From Populus alba (taxonomy: Eukaryota > Streptophyta > Magnoliopsida > Malpighiales > Salicaceae), in contig NC_133288.1 of NCBI RefSeq assembly GCF_005239225.2, positions 16,188,169 to 16,252,168 of the forward strand: DNA of 64,000 nt, written 5' to 3'. The translations under genes were made by a program, and so were the position numbers. Shown here in pieces: positions 34,968 to 46,835 of this stretch. Positions within the stretch are counted from its first letter, which is position 1. The number at the start of each line of letters is the position of its first letter. The notes beneath the pieces were generated by a model. It saw nothing but the letters and a program-made list of their open reading frames with translations, did not search any database and had not been told where the DNA came from.

Positions 34968-37950
34968 TCAAGTAGGACATGCCTCAACAGGTGAAGTTCT
35001 TTGGCATTGGGCATCAATCCTGTTAAGTAGTTCTGTATAGGAGGAAGTCAATGAAAGTTCCAGTGCATCAACACCTTCAGTTTCATTGCAACATTTACTG
35101 CTGTCATCCATGAAGCCAACATCATCAAAACCATTTTCAACAGGCTGGTCCATGTGAATGATCTTACCAAATAACTGAATAGAGTTAATTCCAACTTTCT
35201 TGGGGTTGAAGCCCCTGTTTCCAACAAAGCCTGTGCCAAAAGAATATGCACTACTCTGGCTCTCAGGTGATAAGTTCTCAGACTGCAAACTGCCAATGTT
35301 CATCTCACTGGGCATTCTTTTCATCTTAGGGACCAAGTTGTTTCCAAAGGCCCTGTCACTGAACACCTGAGGAGCATTTTCACTTATAAAGTTGGATAAA
35401 CCGAATGTGGAAAAAGGATCTTGCCTGGCTCCCTGCATGCCAGCAGGAAAAGTACTATAATTCAACATTGAAGCATTCATATGCCCCATAGTTGAATTAG
35501 TTAGATCTGACATGGGAAAAAAAAGTTCTCCATCTGTCAGGAACCTAGAATCATTTGGATATCTCAATTTCTTCATTGGGGGGAATGCAGCTTGAAGCTG
35601 TGGTGTGGTTGCAACAAATTCAACTTGCCAAGGGCTCACTCTCTTTGCACTCTGCAAAACTTCAGGCTCATCCCAAGTAATCTGTGCAACAGAGAAAAAA
35701 AAAAGTTAAAAAGGCAGAAAATACGGTAAAAAGATCAAAAGTTCACTGTTATAATGAAGAAATTTCTCAATGTTAAAGCTTATATATCGGCAACAATATA
35801 ACTGAATCATTAACAAGTAGTCACTTGTGAGGCTCATTGCTTGACCCAAAACTTTTAGACACTGAAGAACTAAGAAGATAGAAAGACCTGGTTAAAATTA
35901 CTTGACCTTCATAATCAAACTGCAGAGATTGTGAAAACCTAGACATAAATAAAATCAGAGAGAGGAAAACAGCATGAAAAAGATGTAAGAGTTAAAACAG
36001 CATACGCTGATATCCAATTTGCATGTGCAATTGAATCTTATTCTAGCAATATTCTTAATTGAACCCCAAACTATTATAACATCTGCCTGGCCTAGCTTTC
36101 TTGACATTGGGCAAATAAAATGGCCCCTGTGAAAGGACAAATGACTCATGGAACAAATCAGAAGTCCTTAATAAATTCCATAGTGATATTCTAATTTCAA
36201 TGAAAACCAAGTTCTTAAAACTTTAAGTGGCACTCCTCCACAAGGAATTGAATAAAACCTCAATCACGTTTCATAGCATATAGCTTGAAGATAAATAACG
36301 TAGCCTGGGGTAGAATGAAGAACAAAGACAAAAAAGGTACGACACAGTAGCTTAGCTGCACCAATCTATACACTGCCCTGAAAACTCAATACCCAAAGCA
36401 CCAGAGCCACAGGAAACAGCATACAAATAAAATTAAGAAAACGGGGAAACTGTGAAAAGAATACCACTATTTCAAGCATCACCCAGAATCAGATATCCAA
36501 TTTTTAAAATACACTGCTCCATTAGCACCAACTGTTCTTCATTTTCTCTGACATCGTTTTCATTGATTCTTAATGAGTAATACACACTCCAGATATCATT
36601 AGCAAAAAATCGCAACAGGGGAGATTATCCCAAAGCATTTTTCTGTTCAAAATCAAAATTAGCAGGTAATGTTTAGTGCATATGCAAGCAATTTGAACTA
36701 CTAAAAAGGATATATAATCATTTAGAATGGATGAATTTCTGCTACCTACCTCAAAAGCAAATGATCCCGTTATCCTCCCAAATCATTTATTTTCCGTGAC
36801 CATAAACGGTATAAAAACAATTAACCAATCACACTATAAACCAAACAAAAATGATAAATCAACAGATACATTATAAAATACATGCCTGAAGCATGCGCCA
36901 AGGAGAGCCACGCCATGCACCAGAGTCTGGCAAGCCAGTACCCGAAACAGTCCCCTGAAACCAAGTCATTCTAGAAGAATCCTCAGTCTCCATGGCCATC
37001 TTCACTCTCATCCCAGCAGTCCAAAACACACCAAGGGCAGCCTCCACCGCTTCAGCCCTCACCACAAAATCTGAGTACCAACCTGCCCTCGGATAATACA
37101 CAACGTCAAACGGCGAACCTTTAGCCGCCATCTCCACAGCCTCCGCCACAGCCTCCTGGGACAACCTCCCTCTCCCACTCATCGAAAATCCCTCCTCTAA
37201 CTTCACTTTGCCCTCTCCACCGCCACCAGCAATCTGCTCCCTCCACCTGGCACTGTTATTAAGCCTAACTGCCCTCCTCACTCCAATAAACATCTCTCCC
37301 TTCAAATTCCTCATAAAAACCACCGAGTCACCCGCAATCAACTTCTTATTGTTCACAAACTTACTCCATCCAGTAGTTAGCAAGTGCCTGCGTGGCGTCC
37401 CTCGATAAATGTGTCTGAAATCCCAACTAATTCCGTGAATATCGGTGACCGTTAGAGTCTGAACGGGAGGCTCCGCCTGGTAGTTTAACGGAGGGAAAAT
37501 CGAGTCGGCACAGAACCTCGGGACGGAGAAACCACCACCGTTATTCGCATCTGACGGCGTTAGAATCTTAGCGAAGGCCAAAATCTTATTCTCATCGTCA
37601 TCGACGTCATTAACACCTCCACCCTCACTTCTAGAAGGTTCTAGAAAGGAGAGAGGGAGGTTACAGGAGTGATCATTGAGAGGGAGAAGGAGAAGTCTAA
37701 TGAAGACCTCATCGGTTACCGGATCGGCGAGGAAATCAACGGCGGAGATTTGGCAAGAAATTAAGGGTTTAGAGAGAGCGAGATTGGAGAGAAATGGGGG
37801 ATGAGGTGCCGTAGACGATGAGGATTGTTCGAGATGCCCCTGAGGGAAGTAGTAAACCCTAGAATTAATGGTGGGGATTTGAACGGAGGATCCAGCACAG
37901 GCTCGCCAGATCCGCGGGTCCACACGGCTGAGCTCCGTCAGTTGCGGCAT
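34968..37950 (-). CDS. ARF17: Auxin response factor 17 (ARF10/16/17 clade)
   Basis: A nuclear transcription factor binding auxin-response elements. Two coding exons, 37950-36886 and 35681-34968, give 592 residues joined as MLQ | ITWDEPE. The start is [22 protein letters not shown]3 DNA-binding domain spans about 126-228 ([54 protein letters not shown]). An Auxin_resp/dimerisation region lies about 262-350 ([20 protein letters not shown]). A Ser/Asn-rich middle follows, and there is no PB1 (III/IV) domain at the end, as is usual for ARF17. The acidic NDVDDDENK insert and SDANNGGGF favour ARF17 over ARF10/16. The intron has a GC donor (CAG|GCATGT at 36885). The transcript carries a miR160 site at 35422-35442, and a likely 3'-UTR intron follows the stop. 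Confidence 0.95.
35422..35442 (-). promoter_or_regulatory. miR160 target site in ARF17 mRNA
   Basis: The plus strand here reads TGCCTGGCTCCCTGCATGCC followed by A, which is the miR160 sequence with a single difference (GCATGCC for GTATGCC in the commonest form). The ARF17 mRNA on the minus strand is therefore almost perfectly complementary. It encodes the GMQGARQ peptide, as in other ARF10/16/17 genes. Cleavage is expected opposite miRNA positions 10-11. Confidence 0.95.
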
Positions 37951-37978
37951 TTGTTAGTTCGTTTGGGTTTTGAAACCG

Positions 37979-38109
37979 AGAGAGAGAGAGAGAGAGTGAC
38001 AAAGAGTGAAATGGAAACGGTTTATTAACATATGAGCTCTGCGTATGTGCCTGTCCAGACTCTACAGAGAGGGAGAGTGTTGCAGTGTTGTAGGGGGGGG
38101 GGGGGGGGA
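37979..38109. repeat. GA run and poly-G tract upstream of ARF17 ATG
   Basis: A GAGA run at 37979-37996 and an uninterrupted G tract of about 16 bases at 38093-38108 lie 30-160 bp upstream of the start codon on the template side. The ARF17 leader or promoter therefore has CT-rich and poly-C stretches. The long homopolymer is error-prone in sequencing. Confidence 0.8.
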
Positions 38110-40219
38110 GTGCCGCCTCGAGGTTGAGCACGGGGAAAAAGATGTTAGAGAAGTCGAGGACCCTTTTCTTTCTTAATTGGTTACACACTGTGTTTTACGG
38201 TTTTGGCCACGACATTCTTTCTAACTAACTTCAGGATTTGCAACTATTTTACTTCACCACGCTATTAAAACCCCCGTGCATTACACACACTCTGTCTCCT
38301 TTCTTTCTTTCCTTTTTTTTCCCAATAACTGAAAAAAAAATATTTTAAAATAATTAATGGTTGATGGGTGAAAATTGAAATATCCAATTTACAATATTAA
38401 AATATATGTTAAAAGGACGCTGCTAGTTATTATTAGAATTAACTATTGAAAGGGTGTTTTTAACGGTCGTCAAATATTGTTCAAGCACTCACAAAGTATT
38501 ATATATTAAAATAGTGTTATTTTAATTTTTTTCACTTTGATTCTTTAAATTTTTTTTTCATGTTTTTTAGGCAAAATTAACACTCAATTGCATCAATTTT
38601 ATTGAATAATAACAAAATTGAAAGACAGAACAAACTTGGAAAAAGCATCGGAAATAAATGATGTGTTTAATGTCGGCGTAGAAAATAAATTTTAATCCTT
38701 TAATTTATAAAAATAGACCTTCTCGATACCTTATGTTTTTCTAAATTTATTTTTAATACACAACTTCAATTCTATTGTTTTTAAGTCCCTAGTTTTTTAA
38801 GGAGAAAAGTTTTCTTGGATTTCAGCATAAAGGGAGAAAGCCATTGTTTTCGCACATTTCGGCCACCAAATTTGTTAATATTGGTGTCCACAAGTTTCAT
38901 TTGATTAAAAAAGTTAAATGTTGGTTGCTTCAAACTTTGATATTACCTAAAAAGCATATCAAAGTTGAGGAAGAAAAATCTAATACGGTTAGATTTCATG
39001 TTTTGAGGCTATTTTTAGAGTTTTTAGGTTGATAAGTTGGTTTCTAGATATTTTAAGGATGTTTATTGGTTAAGATAAGTTTAAAAGAAAATTGGAAAAA
39101 AATGCCTTTGTGTTGATTTTCTAAGCACCATTATAGTTGAATTTTGGATAGGCAGACAACATATCACCTAATTTATTTATTTTTTTTAAGATGTACACCC
39201 CTTTAAAAAATTTAAAAAAATATATAGAGCGAGACACACGTGGCTTGGGCCACCAGGCCCAAGTTCATGGGCTCTTTTTTTCATAAGCCCAGACTCGTTG
39301 GGTTGTTAGGCCCACACACTTGGGCTTTGTTGGGGTTTTTTTTTGTAATTTTTTTAGTCTTTATTTAGATGCAACATAAATTTATTAAAAAAAATTATTG
39401 GACCATGTTAAGCCCTTAGTGCGAATTGTTGATTCGACAGGTCGTGACATAACATACAAGGTTTTTTTAATGCATTTCCCCATGAATTAAAAAAATATAA
39501 TTTAGCTTTTGTTATCATTGGTTTTTTTTTATTTACCTTAAAAAAAAAAAACAATTGCATTAATTTTTATTGCTTGGCTTTACAAAATATGCATGATTGG
39601 GATTATGTTTTGACCCAAGTTCTAAATTTTGTTTGTTGATTAAAGCTTATTAGGATCAATATAGTATGAAATAATTTTAAAGTTTTAACTCAAATTCTTT
39701 CACAACTCTTTTATTTTGTTCTAGATGTAATCCGATTTGTTGTCAATTAAAATTTAATAAAGGTCATATTGGTAAAAGAATGAGAGAAGGAAAAAGAAAA
39801 ATAATTTATCCAGACATTTGAACTCATTATGATCATGTCCATCACCTAGTTTGTAAATTTCACATGTTAACCCAAGTCAATACAATTTATCTTTATTTTT
39901 TCATCTCACTCCCTAGGTTTTTTTTTTCTAGTTTAATCATTTGGCAATTCTTTGTTTTTTACATTTAAGATAGAGTTAAACAAGACAAGAATGACATGTG
40001 TATTTTTCTTTTTCAACCAGATCATCATTTTGAGTTAGGTAGCCAATTTATTGTTTCCTTACTTGGTCAAACAAGTCACACCAACTATTTTTTTCATTAT
40101 TAACGTTTATGGTAGTTAATTAATTTATTCGGATACATTGGTCGAGTTTGTAATCATCATTTCAAATATTTTATTACATACAAGAGAAAATAACACGGTT
40201 TATATTTTTTTAATGTAGT
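38110..40219. other. Intergenic DNA, no gene seen
   Basis: The first few hundred bases are probably ARF17 promoter. The rest is AT-rich. A short block near 39235-39320 is built from repeated TTGGGC/GGCCC words (cttgggccaccaggcccaag, gggctttgttgggg). A 62-codon frame at 38844 has no domain. Confidence 0.5.
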
Positions 40220-40870
40220 TATACGAAGTTATCCCGGTCTCTTTACTCGGATTTGACAAGTTAACCCAAGTTATTGTTTTTGTTCTTTTTTTTATTTGAT
40301 TTGATTTTCATCTTAATCCTTTAACATTGGATTGATTGAGAATTGAACTTCATAATTTTTTTTTTTTTATAAGGTTATCACAATCTTATAACTCGGGTCG
40401 CGGGTTAAGCTGATTGACTTGAATTTTTTTTTATTGATTTTCTTTTCAATATTGAGTTGATTGAGAATTAGGCTTTATAAATTTTTCAATCTATGAGGCT
40501 TTCCTAGTCTAATGACTCAGGGCATGAGTTTGTTATGTTGACTTTGGTGATTTTTTGTGTTATTTTTCAAATAAATAAATAAATTAAGTTCATCTTTCAA
40601 TATCAGGTTAATTGTGAATTGAGTTTCATAATTTATCTTAATGTATTATTTATAGAGGTTATCTTGGTCTCATAACCCAGGTTTGAAAGGTTAACCTAAG
40701 TCGACTCAGCTCATTTTTTTAGTTGAACTTAGTTTTTAGTTTCATTCTTCAATATGAGGTTGATTGAAAATTGAATTTAATAAAAAAAAAAATTATTTTC
40801 TATAAGGTTATCAATATCTCATGATCTAGGTAATAGATTTGACAGGTTAATCCAAGTCGATCTAATATGT
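40220..40870 (+). repeat. Five-unit degenerate tandem array (~125-160 bp period)
   Basis: Cores begin near 40225, 40373, 40498, 40657 and 40805. Each has GGTTATC..., then TCTCATAACCC-type and AGGTTTGAAAGGTTAACC-type words, followed by a TTTCAATAT(T/G)AG(G/T)TTGATTGA segment before the next core. The best pair is the fourth and fifth. The same module occurs at 12.6-13.2 kb, reversed at 51.0-51.4 kb, and in a weak form near 54.2-54.6 kb. No coding. Confidence 0.7.
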
Positions 40871-41214
40871 TGCTGTTTGTTTCAATACTTAAAAAAAAAA
40901 AAGTTGTCTTGATTTTTTCTTAGTTAAACTATATATTTTTCAGTTATTCAGGTTGTTTTTTGACTTGTTAAGTCGACTAGGTTACATCAAATTAATTCTT
41001 ATATAGTTTTAATTTTCTTGTACAAAAAAATATGTTAAAAATATCTGAATATTTTTTTATTTTAAAATTTTTTTTAATCAAATCCACAACAAAGCATGGT
41101 GCAGATAATCATCTAGCAGCCATCTAGAAAAAATAATTTGTATAATTGGACATGTAGGTACGGTGATGTCATTTTAGCTTTTTAGATTTATATAGTAATT
41201 TAAGTGAGATTATC

Positions 41215-41256
<42 letters not shown>

Positions 41257-41628
41257 AACAAGTGGTCCTGTAAGGAGAGGATTTAAATCGAGGGTAAATA
41301 AGTTGATGTTAAATTAATGAGAAATAAGGAAACTTTGTCAGAGTAAATAAATGGAGCGAAATAAAGACCAAGATTCGAATTTGTGACAGCAAAAGCATGA
41401 GCAGCAGGTACTCAAGTGAGAGACCTTAAGACGACAGTTTTCCAGTACAGTTACTCGCAGCGCAGCTCTATAAATGAATACAAATCTCGTACAATGACAT
41501 CGTTGTATTGGCAGTGAATCAGTGATGATAATGATTATCACGAAAAGAAAAATTAACAGCGCGCGAATCAACCACGAGGTAGTGGTGAGACTGCATGTAT
41601 GCTGCTGAGTTTGTCCCTGGTCAACAAA

Positions 41629-41671
<43 letters not shown>

Positions 41672-42649
41672 TATATATATAATAAAAACAAAGATGTAAA
41701 TATAAAATATTGTTTTATATATACGAAGATATATCTTCTCTTTGTTTTCTTTATTTTAATATATTTTATCTCGAGATATCAGTCCAATGTTAAATAATTA
41801 TATAAAAGGTGTGTTTAGCTAGACAATTCAGTTAAAATTTAATTAATTTTTTATATTTTCTTGTTGTTTTAATGTTATGGTATAATTTTTTTTTTTAAAA
41901 AATAAAAACAATTATTTTAATATATATTCGAGCAAAAAATACTTTTAAAAGTAACAACTATTTTAATTTATATTATTAAATGAATTCATGTGTATGGAAC
42001 TTTTTAGATATTAAACTGAATTTCAAATAAAATTCAATTCATAAAAAATTAATAAAAACAATGAAGTGGGGAGACCCTCTAATTTGCTCAAGTAATTAAA
42101 TTATAAATTGATATTAAAAATCATTTTCCAAATATATCCCCTCTTTTTAATTTCTACGGCATGGGATACTAATTCTGTCAATAACTTGCCCATATTATCC
42201 AAAAAAATCACTCGCTCAAAAAATAATTTTACAAATAAATTGCGTTTACATGTATGTATGTATGTAAAAGTGAAATCACATTCAATTCATAAGGATAATT
42301 GCAATTTGTCAAGAAACACGAATACATTATTCATATTTGATTCAATGTTTACTAGTTTAAATTAAGTCAACAAAACAAGACCTTTTTTTTAATGCTTTTA
42401 CATGAAAAGCGACTAGCAATTTCAGAAAATTTTCAAAACACTCGAGACCTCCAAGTTCTTAGAATTGATTTTCTTTATCCATGGTTTCGAATTAAGAGTA
42501 AAATAGTTAAGATTTCTTATATTTCAAACAATATATTTAAATTTAATTTTATAATTTAATATTTTTTTCCCCAGTTATAAATCTCCTATCTTTAAAGACT
42601 CACCATTGAAGCTAAAGGCAGTAGACCAGAACTTATTTCAAAATATAGT
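40871..42649. other. AT-rich spacer with two (TA)n microsatellites
   Basis: (TA)n runs occupy about 41217-41252 and 41633-41682. A frame overlapping the second is an artefact of the repeat. A possible CTAG end preceded by CACAACAAAGCATGGTGC lies near 41083-41114, downstream of the tandem array. No gene was found. Confidence 0.5.
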
Positions 42650-42842
42650 TGTGAATACTTTTTACTTTGAAATGTATTAAAATAATATTTTTTTTATTTT
42701 TTAAAAATTATTTTTAATATCAACGCATCAAAATATATGAAAACATCAAAAAATATTAATTTGAAGCAAAAAAAAATACAAAAAAAATTAATTTTTTTAA
42801 AAACATTTTTAAATTAAAAAAAAAAAAACAAACAAAACAGGG
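42650..42842 (-). repeat. AT-rich MITE-like element, reverse orientation
   Basis: This carries AATATCAACGCATCAAAATA, AATATTAATTTGAAGC and a final AACAAACAAAACAGGG, matching the family body and its CAAAC-rich end. Copies like this lie at 2.5, 32.2, 44.7 and 53.6 kb. Confidence 0.55.
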
Positions 42843-43163
42843 TTGAAAGTGGTAAAAAAAAAATAAAAATGTTCACCCTTATCCTCGCCTTTGCTGTTTA
42901 TCACTTTACTGCCACGTTCAAGGCCGTTAAGCAAAGACTAAGACGTGTGAACTTTTGCAAAGCAAATTGGCAACATTTGAGCGCATTAAAACCGAGACAT
43001 GAAAGAGAAAAGGAATGAAATCTTTGAAAGGCCATGACTTATCAACCGCAAATCAAAATCATGAAAGGAATAGGCCATGGAATTCAAGATGATGACACAT
43101 TTAAAATAAGATCCCACAATAATTGTTTTTAATGTGAGAAAGAAGTCTACGGGACGGTCAAAA

Positions 43164-44351
43164 TTGTTGGATACCGAGGGTAAATTTTATTTGGTTCCTA
43201 AAATATACTGTTGCTTTGAATTAGGCATTTGACTTTAATTTTATCGTTTGATTTATAAAAATTTAAAATTTATATTTAAATTTCTAATTTTGGTAATTAT
43301 ATTTTATTTTTCACAATAAAGATATTTATGTTAATTTGTTATAAGAATTTAATATGATCAAATCAAATTTTAGTTAAAAAATATACTCAAAGTATAAAAC
43401 TCTCCTAACAATAATTTTCCGAGACATGTATATTTATTTTGAAGTCTAAGTAAACTTATCTCGAGAGGGCACATAGATATAAGAACTTTCTACCAATCAA
43501 AATTCTTCATATATCATTTTTATTTTAATTTTATATAAAATGATGAAATAAAATCGAAATAAATGACTTGAAAAATAAATGAGTTTTTTATGTATTTCTT
43601 GGCCATTGAAAGGTTAACACATGAGAAGAGATATTTAAAATCTCTCCTATTAATAAAAATCAATAAATAAAATAACATCAAGTGGCATTAGAAAATGATA
43701 TAAGAGCCCCTAAAAATCTCTATAAATAGAGGACTTCACCTTAGATAAAAAAAAAAAAAAAGAGAATTTTTTGAGATATAAAATTTTCTTCAAAACAAGT
43801 TTTTCAAGTAAGAAAACTCTCTTAAAAGCTCTTAAGTCTTATTCATTTATACTTAAAGTCTACAAAGAACAAAATTTTATTGAATCAAGCTTAAAAGCCT
43901 TGTCAAATTTATTTAATATTAAAGATATTTTTCAGAGCATCAAATCATCAAGTCTCATTTCATAATACATATCTTAAGAAATTATAAAATAAGAGTTATC
44001 TGACTTGTCTCTCATTACTTATGAATGATATTCTTATATACAAGAATAAACTTCAATTAGCTCTTAAATCAAGGAAACTAAAATAGGATACAATTCAAGC
44101 ACTAAACCAAAGATACTAAATATGAGAAATAAATATTGACATTTAACTTGCTAATATATCTAAATTCATGTTATTAGAAAGCATAAATTTTAACTTGATT
44201 TTATAAATAAATTAAGTTATCACAAATCAAATTCAAGTAAATAATCAAATGATTGTTTTATTCTCTTGTAAAAATATTTTAAATAAAAACTATATCGATC
44301 ATATATTTTAATAAAACTAAATAATTCTCAAGTAATAAAAATTGTGTCTAC
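43164..44351 (+). mobile_element. Possible solo LTR or LTR fragment
   Basis: The stretch starts TGTTGGATACCGAGGG and ends GTGTCTACA. It contains CTCTATAAATAGAGGACTTC at about 43720-43739, a promoter-like TATA region, followed by a CTTCAAAACAAGTTTTTCAA, CTCTTAAAAGCTCTTAAG segment as in LTR R-U5 regions. No flanking 5-bp duplication is seen and no coding body adjoins it. It may therefore be a solo LTR, a decayed LTR or a misread spacer. Confidence 0.3.
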
Positions 44352-44689
44352 AGGGACTACCATCCCATTTTTCAAGGCATTCACGGTGAAGACAAATCTC
44401 GGATGAACAGTGTGAATGCTGATTGAGGTTGCTCGTTGCTGTCTAGTGCTCATCGGACGACGAACAAATCCAACCACTGAACAAAGGACTTGAATTTTCT
44501 GTCTATAATTTCCCTTCCTCCTCTTTTAATAAATGGTTGGTTTTGGCCAGCTTAGGGTTTAATTGTTTGTTTAAGCTTTCCATAAGTTTCAAATTTCAAT
44601 TGTAACTGGGCTTCGTGGCCTTTCCTTATAGTCACCAGGCCTTGGGCCTTTTCAACGAGAGATAAAAAAAATCGTTGGCTAAGTTTTCT

Positions 44690-44925
44690 TTTTTAATTTT
44701 TTAGATATCATTATTTTTTGTTTATGTATTTTAAAAATATTTTTTAAAAAATTTATTTATTTTATTTTAAATTAATATTTTTTTGTGTTTTAAAATTATT
44801 TTAATATAGTAATATTAAAAATAATTTTTTAAAAATAAAAAATTATATTATTTTAATATATTTTTAAATTTAAAATACTTTAAAAATTAATTACAATCAC
44901 ACCTGCAAACGTTCTTAACAGACCA
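44690..44925 (+). repeat. AT-rich MITE-like element, forward orientation
   Basis: TTTTTGTGTTTTAAAATTAT, TTTTAATATAGTAATATTAA and TTACAATCACACCTGCAAAC match the forward body of the 2534-2729 family. The termini are degenerate. Confidence 0.45.
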
Positions 44926-46835
44926 ACAAACACTCGTAGATTAATAATTATTTCCCTCAAAATCAACAATCATTTATGGCAGCTTTACATTAAACATGGT
45001 TTAAAAATAAATTAAACTACCTAACGAACTACGACACGTTTTCATTAAAAATGCTCCATAACATTTAATTATTGATAGCACCTACGTTTTGGTATTTGTG
45101 AAGAAATAAAATATATGAATCTCTCATGGATAGAATAACATTTCAGTGTTCATATTACGGATATATTATATTATATTGTAGTTTTTTTAGTTGAAAAACA
45201 TAAGAATTTTGCTTATGCTTAATAAAATATAAATCAACCAAAAATCATCAATACTAATTAAGTATTGAAATAGAAAGATAATATATATTTGAAAAGCAAA
45301 AGATAAACGAGTATGAAAATATTTAACCCTAACGTTTTTTTTTAATTTATGCCTTTTTTCTATCAAAAATAAATAATTTTTATTTTTTAAAATACATCAT
45401 GCAAATGTGTTTTTTATATCAAATATATAAAAAATAATTTCAATAATCTCTTTCAAACATTATTTTTCATATTGCAATATGAAAAATCACTTAAAAAATT
45501 AAACACACACAAAATATATATATTTTTAAAAAATCTCTATTAAAAAAAAGGTTAAATAAACAAATAAAAACAAAATCCACATATGAGTGATATTAAATGA
45601 AATATAAATATAAATATTATTTAAAAAAACATTAAAAAATAAAATTAAAAAAATAGTCCATATATTATGGCTTAACTTGCCAAACTTATAATCCAGATCA
45701 AGAATTCAATCAAGTCAAGAAATATTTTTCTTTTAACCTTTTTTTCTTATTTTTCTCAATATATATATATATATATATATAAACGAAAGAAGGCCAAAAA
45801 GAAAGAAACCAAGGGCTAAAAAAATAATATAAATAAATTTTTATACTAAATATTTTTTTAAATTTTTAAAAATCTAAATTATATAATATATGTTATTTTT
45901 AAAGTTCAAATACCTAAGTGAATTTTTCTTAAATTCTTTGTCACATTTTTTATTTATTCTGAATTATTTTATTTCAATTCCATCATTGACTTAAAAATTA
46001 AAAGCAATCAATCTTTAATTATAAATAAATTTTTTAATATTAAACTTTGAGAATTAAAATAAATTATTAAAAAAATAAACAGTTGATTCTTAATATTATA
46101 TGAATTCATGATCAGTGCTAACTGTAGATCAGTGCTAGCTACAGTTAAAAATACATCAGTGATAATTATATTTTTGGAAAGCATAATAAATTCATATTCC
46201 ATTATTTTCTTAACTTCTTTTTCCTACTCTCATTGTTTGGATCATCTTTTCAAATTAAGATTTGATCATCCATATCGTCTTGTTTTTTAGTTTTTTGACT
46301 ATCCAGAATGTAACATATTAATTATTAATGGAACAAAACTTTAAACTGTTAATGGATCCCAAATACCATTTATGATTATTAAAGAGCATTATTATTTCCA
46401 AACATTGACTAGAGTAGGAAAGAAAAAGACGGGAAGATCTTCACCGTAGAAAATCACTGTTTAAGATCGGGCCAACCCGTTTAATATTTGTAACCCACGG
46501 GCCGTGGCGTGGGTGCATATGGTGTCAACTGTCAATGCCAAAGCCATCATGAGTCGTGGCGTGATTGACTAGTAGAGGAAGAGGCGTCGTCGACGTGAGA
46601 GAGATCCATCCTCTGACCAACACGACAAAAAGTGGCCCATGTATGCCTAACGTTTGACGGTCAAAGGGCATAATTTCATCAAACATGTAATAAAAGTAAA
46701 AGAAATAAAAAAAAAATTCTGTCTTGTTTTTTATCCTTCCAGTCTGCTAAGAACATAATACAAAGAAAAAAAGAAGGGTGGCAATAGAAATTTAATTTCT
46801 GTTATGGTGAATTATTCAGTTCTCTCAGAACAACA
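44926..46835. other. Intergenic DNA and galactosyltransferase promoter
   Basis: AT-rich sequence with a (TA)n run at about 45761-45780. A 17-bp direct repeat (GATCAGTGCTA(A/G)CT(G/A)(T/C)A type) lies at about 46110-46143. The last ~450 bp, from 46400, is less AT-rich and contains GGTCAAAGGG and GACGTGAG words typical of plant promoters. No other gene was found. Confidence 0.45.

Noticed and set aside
41338..41691. 117-codon minus-strand frame
   Set aside because: The start is inside a (TA)n microsatellite, there is no domain, and it lies among repeats.
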